64,000 nt of DNA from Isoetes taiwanensis (Eukaryota; Streptophyta; Lycopodiopsida; Isoetales; Isoetaceae), in the NCBI GenBank assembly GCA_021234155.1, contig JAJEKV010000058.1:2719060-2783059 (forward strand), given 5' to 3'. The translations under genes were made by a program, and so were the position numbers. Positions 55,532 to 64,000 of this stretch are shown piece by piece. The notes beneath the pieces were generated by a model. The model had not been told where the DNA came from. It did no database searches and saw only the letters and a list, made by a program, of their open reading frames with translations. How positions within the stretch are numbered: position 1 is the first letter of the stretch; each line of letters starts with the position of its first letter.

Positions 55532-58001
55532 TTAAATATATCTCTTTTTCTTTTTCCCTTTTCTCTGTTTACTTCTAGTATTAGCAGCAGGAGTATTAGT
55601 GAGGTCAGCAAGAGTTGAATTATTCTTCTTATACTTAAAGGCATTGGGCCTAGAGGGTTCAGATGCAGCAGTTAATCCAGCAATAGAACAATCAACGAGA
55701 AATTTATCCCCTTCCCAATTTTCTTTATCATTTGCATTTTCAATCTCATCTTCACTAATATCAGAGGATCCTCCAGGAATGAATTCAAACATTCTATTTT
55801 TAGGAGAGACAGGAAGATTAGGAAGATTATGCATAAACGATGGGGAAGGAGAAGAAACATGACCTGGATTGTTGCTTTCCTCAAGCTGAAGTTAGGTCTT
55901 CTTGAAACAACAATGAAATTCTTGAGTAGAGTCAACTGCCAAAATCTTGTCATTATCCAACCAAATATTGTCATCTTGTAGGCGGTTGCATCCCTTTACG
56001 GAGTGTCTTGTACAATTTCTTCATCCATAAGATTATCTTGACAATAGTTTTGGCCATGTGCACTGAGGCCCTCTTGCAAAGATGCCACCGAAGCAATTTC
56101 AAGGCAATATTTGAGGGATGGGGGGAGGGGGGATCAGGGTCTGGTGAAAGATCAATAATTGGGGATTGCAAAGGATTCAAATTGCCTTCACATGGTTTGC
56201 TCAATAAAACCTCCAAATCAAGTTCAGGGTTAAGGTTAGCTAATACCTGGAATTGGTTAGAGTTACCAATTTTGTGATCAGCAGCCATCTCTTGAACCTT
56301 ACTTGACTCAGCAACATTCATTGGGAGAATAATTTGATTGCTCTCCTTTGGTGAGGTAGGAATAGGAGCTGGAACAATCTCCACCAGAGTATCCTTGGGA
56401 TCAATCATAGATTGTTCATTCATAGACTGTTCATTTTCCAGCCTATTTTGTTTCAGAGTTTTATCATGCTTATTTTTCTTGTTTAATGGACCATTCTTAA
56501 CCCTGTAGGAATCAAGAATATCAGCATTCTCCTTGTTCTTGGCAGAAAGCTTTGCATCCAAAATAATCTTGCTCAATGTCTCATGCAAATTACTTGTTTT
56601 TGAGAAGCTGCCATCTTTGTCAGTGGTTTTGGATGTTTTGGCAGAATTTTCATGATTCTGCAACACATTGACTTGCAAAGCTTTACCATTCCTGAGTGTC
56701 TTCACAAAACCACCTCCAGGCTTCCCTTTATTAGCTGTCTCCTCATTCTTAAGTTCTGCCTCTCTTAGCTGCTTTCTTCTTTGAATTCTTTTGTAGCTGC
56801 ATTAACTTTAGTCCACTGAAAGTTGCTATCCTTGGAGATAATGCATGGAGCAACAAGGTCAGGATCTTGATGATCAATTACTGATTCATTTGAATTTTGC
56901 TTAATCTGCTGACTATTGACCTTATTGCTGATATTGACTTTTTGGTCGACCTGCTCATTGACTTGACAATTCTCAGATATCTTTATAGGAATTCGTTCAC
57001 AAGAAGCTGTTAATTCCTTGCAGGAATCATACCAAAAGTGTCTAACCTTACAAGTTTGGCCTTTGGGTGGCAAGCCGAACCATCTCAAATCTAGAAAGGC
57101 TTCTTTCCCAAAAACATCTTGAAAGGGGATGTGGAGGGGAATGTCTTTGGTAATATCAAGCTGGACAATAGAGCGGGGTGGTCTATAGGGTGAGAATTCA
57201 GTGCAAATATAGGAACCAATTGAGTCAAACAATAATTTAAGACAATCCTCATTCCAGTATATTGGGTTTAGACCGTGAAGGGTAGTGGAAGCAACACAAA
57301 GATTGTCCAGATTGGCTACTTCAAATTTGGGATCCCATTTAAGAAAGGTAAGTTGAAAAGATTCATAAGCCATTGGACCATGATTTAAGAGAAAATTGGC
57401 GGATCTTTTCTGCCACATTCAATCATGATATATGGGAATTGAAGCCATTGAAGCGGCATTTATAAGCATACCCTTACGAAGGTTGGTGAGAAAGACCAAA
57501 GTTTGTCTAGTTTAATCCCATGCTTATTAGTTTTAACAATTACAGCAGAGTCATGGAAAGAGTTGAATTTTGCATGAACAGAAGGAAGATCTAAGGAAAT
57601 ACCATTGAAAATAGCCTTCTTTCTTGCATTGAATGGACCCTTGAAAGGGCGGATATCTCCTAGGATCTTGTCCATGGTAGCATCAGGGGACAATGGTTGA
57701 TCCGATCTTTTATCCCCATAAGCAATTGGAACTTGAGGGGCGGGATCAATGCTTGGAAGCCGGCCTAAGAAATCCGGATCCTTGGAGAGATTATCCCAGC
57801 ATGGGACTTTAAAAGATAGTGGATCCATTGAAGGCTGCCCAATGCCTGAGTTAGCGAAATTACCAAAGAAAATGAAATTTTTAGGATTTTCATGGAAGGA
57901 TCTTAACTGTTTGAGAAGCTCGGGTCGATCAGAGGGCGCGAATTCAGCAAAGGCGTGAAGAATGGAGAATTTAGGGTAATTTTTTGCTTTTTAAGAGCCA
58001 T
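55532..58001 (-). pseudogene. L1 ORF1: DUF4283-type RNA-binding protein, broken
   Basis: ORF1 coats element RNA. It starts MALKKQKITL at 58,001. A frame change at about 57,960 leads into an open stretch ending at 57,460 with the DUF4283-like PFKGPFNARKKAIFNGISLD. The next frame, 57,418-56,765, carries LCVASTTLHGLNPIYWNEDC, IVQLDITKDIPL and CKVRHFWYDSCKELTASC, a Cys-rich zinc-knuckle-like block. Then 56,705-55,971 is a charged, low-complexity region, and 55,834-55,532 ends with the basic tail NTRSKQRKGKKKKRYI. At least three frame changes are needed, whereas ORF2 needs none before residue 1,190. The gap to ORF2 is 55 bp. Confidence 0.8.
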
Positions 58002-58685
58002 GCGAGAAAGAACCGGTGAAAACTACAAAAGCGGGAAGGAACATGTGCGAATAGGCGGGAGGGGAAAACAAAGGCCGGGGAAAAAAAGCGAGAGGGAAGA
58101 GCCTATCTAAATCTAAGAAGCCGGAAAGCCACACTCAGTACCAAATTGAAGGAAACCAGATGCCAAAACATGAATCATTGCTCGGAGTAGACCTTTACCA
58201 CAATCTTGGAATCAGCCCAGTCACAATGAACATGAAAAAGTGCCCCAAGCGAGAGACTTCTTTCTTTCCAATGAACTCCATGAGCCAAGATTCTACAATC
58301 TCTACTTCAAATTCTATTGAACTTCGGAACAAATGAATACTTTCGAGACAAATAATTCCTCGGAAAATCTTTGCTTTCGGAGATTAGCGAATTCCACAAG
58401 TCGAGGGGAGAGCCCTTCAAGTAACCACGCAATTAGGTCTCGAATTTTGCTTGATGATTGTGAAGACATTGGTATCCATTTGTGGCATTTGATACGGGGA
58501 ATCATGAGAATTGCAAGCCCCTACAAGGCTGGCAATCTAGATCCTCCAAATTGCCTTCAGAAGCAGAATGAATTAGCACAGCAGATCAAGATTTGGGTTT
58601 GAATCAGAAAAGACAAAACAATCAAGAAAAATGGCGCACATTGCTGACGTGTCCAAAAAATTTACTGGTGCTTCTTCCAAACTCC

Positions 58686-60176
58686 AACATGTCTCAATTG
58701 CATGAAACATTTGAGAGGGAAAAGCAACAATTTCAAGTTAACACTCAACAGGTTTTGCAGACTTTGCAAGACTTACGAGCGGAGAATCAAGAGTTGCAGC
58801 AACAAGTTATGGATGTTCAGCCCTCTCTTACTCAAATTGCTCAGGATATCCACTTTCCGAGACCTTCCAACTTGGAGCTAAATTACCAGTATGACTTGAT
58901 GCTCTTGAAGCTCAAACTTCTATCTTTTGGTATTAATCCTCTCAAACCTATTTCAGATTCTTGGTTTATGATCTTCTAGTTCAAACTCTCATTCCATGAT
59001 CAGAGATTATTTGTTACTGTAGTTTGTCATAACCATCTTTTGTTAGAAAATTCAGAATTATATCAAGCTTGGGTCATTGATATACATGGCTACATCTTAA
59101 CGTATTATGCTGAAGTCCATGTGCGGATATGGAAATCAAATTAGCATTATAATGAAGTCATGACACAACCCATCACAGCATGTACGTTTCTTCCTCTACC
59201 TTTCTTACCCGACGAGGATCACGCGATGGCTGAAGCTAATTTCAAACATCATTACCAGCAAGCCAAAATGATTCTATATCAAGCTATGAAGATTAGCTAC
59301 GATGATTCTAAATATAATTATCATATTTGGATCCGTGCCATGTCAACAGTTATTTGCAATTATGATCAATATTTTCAGAAATTGGAGTATCCATCAATAG
59401 TCTTTTCTCAGATCACTTGGTCTCCAGTTATGAATGCTGAATGGCAAGAGATCAAATTTTCCTTACAAAACAATGTGGAGTCAAATTGAAACATTCTGCT
59501 CGAACCAACAAAAAGCTGCCTTATCTGACGATCTTTTCCATCTTCTCATTTACCTGCCAAAATTTGATGATCATTGGAGATAGAAATATCTTGAGAATCG
59601 AACCGTCCAATTGAACCTTCTTAAGGCACCTCAATATTTGCAAAATGATTGCAACTTTGATCCACGTTTCCAGCGACGTTTCACGTGGAAAGATGTTGAT
59701 CAAAAACTGCTAGATAACTGGGCCATAATTCCAGGTGATTCATGGGAAAAACTAGCAGAGATTTGGCAAAACTTAGAATATTTTATTGAGCAAGCTCAAA
59801 ACAGCTCGGATCCCTTGATTTATCAACAGATTAAATATTGCAAATTTTAACAATTGCTTACGAAACCCCAGAAGCACTCAAAGAATTGTTGATTAATATC
59901 AATCCCAATCTTTCATGCAAACGTACCATAATGGGCACTACTATTTTTCTCAAGTCTAACCATTTGCCAGTAGTATGTCTCAAGCTTTTTGAAGAAATGG
60001 CTCAAAGGAATTTCCTTATTGATGCTTCAGCTTCTTACTATGATACAGATGCAGCTATGAAAGGTCGAAGAAAAATTGACATCTTTCATTTTTTACAGGA
60101 ATTGCAAGTAGCATCATCTTCTCTTGTCTGCACCACCTCCACTGGACCAGCATGGAGAGCATATGCTCTCCTCTAG
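58686..60176 (+). pseudogene. Element A uncharacterised region, third part (coiled coil, then unknown)
   Basis: It continues the frame interrupted by the L1: NMSQLHETFEREKQQFQVNT, then QVLQTLQDLRAENQELQQQV, a clear coiled coil, to a stop at 58,979. Later frames at 59,160-59,489 (FLPLPFLPDEDHAMAEANFK), 59,611-59,850 (DPRFQRRFTWKDVDQKLLDN) and 59,838-60,176 (LKELLININPNL) have normal protein composition but no motif I know. They end 5 bp before the right LTR. This could be a lineage-specific extra ORF or transduced host sequence. Confidence 0.45.
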
Positions 60177-60180
60177 GGGA

Positions 60181-60397
60181 TGTTGGGGACTTAGAGCTAG
60201 TTGAAGAAGAAGCCCCAACATACTTCAAACGAGCAAGACGCCATGATGAAGATTCTAACTAACGGAAATTATTATCTTGTTCGCATTGTTAACTTGTTAT
60301 GTTATTAAAGACTCGTAGAGACTAGAGGTAGCTATTTTAATTGTGATTAAAAAGGACAAGACATGTAACATTGCAATATGTTAAATGTTAAGAACTA
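60181..60397 (+). repeat. Right LTR of element A, truncated
   Basis: It begins TGTTGGGGACTTAGAGC after a short purine tract (CTAGGGGA) and matches the left LTR to 60,397. The first 40 bp form an inverted pair, TGTTGGGG...CCCCAACA. The match ends 15 bp before the GC palindrome at 60,412. Confidence 0.78.
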
Positions 60398-60411
60398 CAA
60401 GAAACTTATCT

Positions 60412-60430
60412 CGGCGGCCAAGGCCGCCGC
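60412..60430. repeat. GC palindrome, second copy
   Basis: CGGCGGCCAAGGCCGCCG with left flank AGAAACTTATCT, close to one arm of the 41-bp palindrome at 8,949-8,989. It lies exactly where the right LTR of element A ends. Confidence 0.65.
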
Positions 60431-60549
60431 TTGGCTTCTCTTCTCCAATGCGACTATACATGCTAGAACATCGCGAATTTGAACCTGCATTTTTTTTTTG
60501 TCTTGCGTTCGATTACCATACGATAGAAGAATATTGACCATAACGACTC

Positions 60550-60840
60550 ATTACCCCTCCCCCCCCCCCCCCCCACCCCTCCTTTTCTCATGTCATTTCA
60601 TTTCTCTTCTCGCAACTTGCCTTTTTTTCCCTTCCATTTTCCTCGTGTCCTCACCCTTTCCCTATTCCTCTCTTCTTGGTGTCCTCTTTCCCTCCTTTTC
60701 TTTTTCTTTCCCCTTATATTTTCCTATGGCTTTTTCCCTTCTTTTTCCCCTTTCCCTCTTTCCCCTTTTCCTGCGCCTTTTTGCCCTTCACTTTTCCACT
60801 TTCCTCCTCCCTTTTCCTTTTCCCTTTCCCCTTAAGAGGT
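60550..60840. repeat. Poly(C) and long pyrimidine tract
   Basis: A C-run of about 25 (with one T early and an A after it), followed by about 260 bp that is more than 90 percent C and T on the plus strand. Open frames here (60,498-60,909) are products of the biased composition. Confidence 0.9.
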
Positions 60841-63170
60841 CAAAGCATGATCAATCATGGTGGTGGGAAGTCGTGCTATAAATCTCGACCTTTGGATGCA
60901 TTCAGATGATCTCAACCGTCTAAATTAGGGTTTGATTAATGGCATACTTACGCTAAAATTTTATAATATAAGAAGATTTTACTTGCCATCATAATTCCTG
61001 GTAGTGCAAATGCAACATGGTATAATTCCATAGGAAATTGCCCACCTTCGGTGGGCAGTCCGTGGCATAGCTTAATATTGTACCTGTGAATGATAGGCCC
61101 ATGGCAATATGAATACTATGCATTAGCTACACCCTCGTAATTCGTGTAGATTGTAACTTGTGTTGCCAATGGGAACTGAAAGCCCCGCCAAGTTTTTGGT
61201 CCACTCAACCTTGGCCCACTCATAATGTGTGCAGGTTGTATTTGTGTAGCCAATGGAATTTGAACCCCATTAAGGTTTAGAATTACCATATAAGATACTT
61301 ACCTATGTGTGCATATTTGCAGCGTTATTGACGTGAATATGGGATTGACATTGAACATTCAACCTCTATATCATTTTTATCTTTTAACCAAACTATATAG
61401 GTACGCATTGGAGAGCTTTACCATATCAATGTGGTCAAGTGTTTCAACTACTTATTTTCCATTATATTGCTACTTGCAAAACATAGGAGGGTTATTTTGA
61501 TAGAGCACATATATGTTTAAGACTCAAAATATACCACATCTATTGTTTATTAGTGACATTAAGACCTAAGCAATAAAATTTAATAATCCCCTTAAAAAAA
61601 ATATAGTGATAATGTCTACTGGTTTGCAAAGCTAGGGGTTTCCACATGACTCGGCATTTGTGGCGGCAAGAATAAACACGATTTCTGTAACCAATTCGGT
61701 CGGATAACTTTGGATCGGTATCTTTATGGGGCTGCTTTGGGCAAATATATAGAAATCAAAGGCTCAACTATAGCTCCGGCCTTCTTGGGAAGGCTGCAAA
61801 ATACCATGGCATGTTGATCTGAGTTCTGCCGGAATGATGAAAGTGGTAGCATTGGGCCCAAAATTAGCGAAGAAGAAAGTGAAGGCATATAAGACTAGAA
61901 ATGTTGTATGATGCCCGCCGCACCAACCTTGGTGCATTTAGGAGCAGGTAATTCTTCTTGGCAGGAAATTTGGTAGCCAGCCTGGCGGCGGCGGTAGCGA
62001 GCACGGAATCTTGCGCCGAAATTCCGGCCGGTAAAAGAATGGGCGAAATAAGCGGCCGCCTTGATATTTCCGGCTGTCCAAATTTTTTCCCAAGCAACTT
62101 TCCTAAGCGCCAAAAAATCAAGAAAGCATCGTGAAGTTTGAGTTATAATAACAAGGCAAAAAGCGGAAATATCAAAGCGGCGTTTATTTCATTACCTCTG
62201 AGAGAGTAATATGGAATAGAAATTGCCCGGCATGAAGGCGATCATGAAGAAAAATCCGAAGCATTTGGATGGGTTTTCTTAGATTAAATCTATCAATGCA
62301 ATTGTGAAAAAGTAACACACAAAGCGTAGCCTGAAGGCAATCAAAGCTGAAAGCGGCTACTCTATCTGACTCCGTTAAAGCACTCATGGCTATTACGGGT
62401 GGAATGGAAGCCGACCTATAGCACTCGGCACATCTTTACGGAACAAATTTTGGTTGTAAAATGCAATATCCGAGAAAAGAACCAAGTCGTTAACGGTGCC
62501 CATGAGCTGAATTCCATGTTTCCTTACAAATTCCCGGCTAAATAACCCATATTGTTCTTTTTGACCTCTTTGTCGGGGGTTTTACATTTGCGAACTACGG
62601 TCATGACCACGCCATGTCTGCGGTGGCTTTTCGTATGTTGCCTTCAACCCGGAAGCGGTGTATCACGGGTTTGTTTGCATCCTCGTTAAGCCCCAACCAT
62701 GAAAATAATTCTCCGCGCAAAGTCAGACTGTGGGCGATTGGGATGAAACTAGATTTTTAAGCAAAAGTTGGTCTCGAAACTCGTTCTTAAAAGCCAGTAG
62801 AAACAATAATCGAAATGGTTGCGGCGACTAGAATTCCAATTCCTTGCATGGCAAACACAAAGAAATGACAAAAGAGCCCACGGTTTTGGTGTTAGAATAT
62901 TACGACATAATAACTTGGCGAGAAGGGGATAATCTCCCACGATTCCAAAGCCAAGCCCGAATCACGAAGAAACAGAGGGTAGTCATCACGGATCAACTTT
63001 GGTTCAAAGGCGGAAGATGAAGAAACCCCAAAACATCTGGAAAGCCTTGGATTTTGGAGTTATGGGTTTATGTTTTTCAAGGGTTTATGGGTTTTTTGTG
63101 GGTTTCATGTGGGACATTGATTTGAGAATATTCTCGGATCATGCCAAATCAAGGGCCGTCAAATTTTTAA
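60841..63170. other. No supported gene; one tandem repeat and weak minus-strand frames
   Basis: A segment with GTGTAG(A/C)...TTGTGT(T/A)GCCAATGG(G/A)A is repeated at about 61,140-61,195 and 61,222-61,280. Minus-strand frames at 61,864-62,121 and 62,184-62,387 have normal protein composition (the second reads SDRVAAFSFDCLQATLCVLL) and may be exons of an unidentified gene. I cannot connect them by convincing splice sites. Confidence 0.35.
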
Positions 63171-63218
63171 GTCACTAAAATGCCCCTTACACTTCCAATA
63201 GTCCAACACAACAAGTTA

Positions 63219-63245
63219 GAAGGGGGGGGAAAAAAAAAAAAAAGC
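63219..63245. repeat. Poly(G)-poly(A) run
   Basis: Eight G followed by about 14 A near 63,222-63,243. A simple homopolymer junction, with no other meaning visible. Confidence 0.8.
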
Positions 63246-63579
63246 GACCTCTGCCCGGTAAAGCTAGCCACGCCTTTGGCTGGCGGCTCTCCCGGCCAGG
63301 CTTGTCGGCGTGCCTTCTACATGCAAAGCCTGCTCAGGCCCGGGCCACGCTCAGCGTTACGATGGAAGCGGCGTCGATTTTTCTTAGCCTAATCTGAGAA
63401 ATCAAAGCAGGCGGTTTTTACGTTCACCTAATGGCCGGGAATCAAAGCGAGCGGATTTTTCTTAAGCTATCTCCCAATCAGGATTCATTCTTCTATTCAC
63501 AATTTCAAATGAAAGCGAGCCGGGATTTTTCTTAGCCTACCTCCCAATGCCGGATTCATCCTTCTATTCACAATCTGCG

Positions 63580-63700
63580 CCTGTGCCCTTGCCTTGCCTT
63601 GCCTTGCCTTGCCCTGCCTTGCCTGCCTTGCCCTGCCACTGCATTATCAACAAGGCCGCCCCTGTATTACCAACAAGGCCGCCCCTGCATTATCGGCGAA
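63580..63700. repeat. (CCTTG)n microsatellite and 23-bp repeat
   Basis: CCTTG/CCCTG pentamers run from about 63,585 to 63,640. They are followed by a unit of about 23 bp, (C)ATTA(T/C)CAACAAGGCCGCCCCTG, in two full copies and a third partial copy with ATTATCGGCGAAG. Reading frames over it are low-complexity artefacts. Confidence 0.8.
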
Positions 63701-64000
63701 GCGACTTCGGCCCGGCGCCCACCGGATCCCTTGCCGCCCCTGCCCTAAGAAGAAAGCCATGCCCATTCTTATCCTTCCATTTTTTCCATTCCGATACCAT
63801 GCATACAAATCGACATTCCTACCTCCAATCGCCCCTTCCGCAGACATCTTCGGCACGCACAAAGCCACTATCTCTTCTCATCCTCATCGGCCACAAGCAG
63901 CTCGCTGTCATGCACCCCAGATCCGTCACGTGAACAGTCCCCATTCCATTTCCAGACATGCAAATGGCCGTTCCGCACAGAACATCTAAATGGCAACAAG

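Larger units (their letters stand above)
50884..58685 (-). mobile_element. Near-complete plant L1 LINE inserted in element A
   Basis: A minus-strand unit of 7.8 kb with a poly(A) of 25 (50,885-50,909 as T on the plus strand) and a perfect 12-bp target duplication AACATGTCTCAA. It has a 5' UTR of about 680 bp, ORF1 (58,001-55,532), ORF2 (55,476-51,598) and a 3' UTR of about 690 bp. The perfect duplication and clean poly(A) point to a fairly recent insertion. ORF2 has one stop codon; ORF1 has several breaks, so this copy could not move on its own. Confidence 0.93.
33284..60397 (+). mobile_element. Outer LTR retrotransposon A (Tat/Athila-like Gypsy), carrying nested insertions
   Basis: Defined by a direct repeat beginning TGTTG(G/A)G(G/A)AC at both ends (33,284-33,502 and 60,181-60,397), with plus-strand gag, protease and RT next to the left copy. 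Removing the chromovirus (37,207-50,414, with one CTGGG) and the L1 (50,884-58,685 plus one target copy) leaves an element of about 6 kb. Its coding sequence continues across both insertion sites. RNase H and integrase are absent; a coiled-coil-rich region of unknown function takes their place before the right LTR. The right LTR copy stops at 60,397, against a GC palindrome. Insertion order from nesting: A is older than B and than the L1. Confidence 0.7.

Noticed and set aside
60498-60909. Overlapping open frames rich in Phe, Leu, Pro and Ser
   Set aside because: They are translations of the pyrimidine tract in three frames; the composition is an artefact.
63547-63989. Two open frames of about 130 codons
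   Set aside because: They lie over the CCTTG and 23-bp repeats and show repeat-driven composition with no conserved feature.
1-64000. CRISPR arrays, operons, ribosome-binding sites, rRNA and tRNA genes
   Set aside because: No regularly spaced repeats, no rRNA similarity and no tRNA cloverleaf were recognised. The only tRNA-related sequences are the retrotransposon primer-binding sites.

Overview
This window is nuclear DNA of a land plant, and almost certainly of a species with a large, retrotransposon-rich genome. The support is as follows. There are genes split by GT-AG introns (RWP-RK, Iojap/RsfS, B3 and TUTase exons). There are Ty3/Gypsy elements of plant lineages (chromovirus and Tat/Athila types) with initiator-Met-tRNA primer-binding sites. 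There are plant L1 LINEs, a HARBI1-type transposase relic and MITE-like hairpins. I cannot name the species. A GC-rich LINE fragment of a type I associate with green algae and early-diverging plants is unusual but not diagnostic.

Layout. 0-1.85 kb is AT-rich, with a degenerate GATTC minisatellite. 1.85-5.6 kb holds a broken transposase-like gene (+) running into a broken coiled-coil gene (-). 6.9-8.1 kb is a block of duplicated, hairpin-rich, CATGCATG-rich sequence. 10.7-12.2 kb holds the one host gene that reads through cleanly, a four-exon RWP-RK transcription factor on the minus strand. 12.7-18.8 kb is a cluster of host-gene pieces: a nuclear maturase fragment, most of an Iojap/RsfS gene, two B3-domain pieces and one uridylyltransferase exon. 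21.0-26.1 kb is a decayed minus-strand Gypsy element. 26.46-28.33 kb is the GC-rich LINE. 28.5-29.9 kb is an L1 remnant, 30.27-31.0 kb a HARBI1 relic, and 31.2-32.4 kb a Tat/Athila integrase relic.

33.28-60.40 kb is a nest of elements. Element A (outer, +) is a Tat/Athila-like Gypsy element with gag, protease and RT, then a long uncharacterised coiled-coil region instead of RNase H and integrase. Into A went element B, a 13.2 kb chromovirus on the minus strand (37,207-50,414), with 1.5 kb LTRs, PBS, PPT and a 5-bp target duplication CTGGG. A 7.8 kb L1 (50,884-58,685, minus) also entered A, with a 12-bp target duplication and poly(A). B itself received a small 5'-truncated LINE with a GATA-type tail (40,594-41,229). 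The last 3.6 kb carries only low-complexity tracts and weak ORFs.

Most interesting signal. The roughly 4.4 kb leader of chromovirus B, between PBS and gag, carries extra same-strand ORFs. One ends in an almost complete histone H3 fold (46,893-47,190). Next to it lie ORFs with acidic SDSDEE-type tracts and an intron-like acceptor. B also encodes a decayed chromodomain at the integrase end, so a chromodomain retroelement appears to have acquired an H3-like protein. All of B's frames are now broken, so this is a fossil copy.
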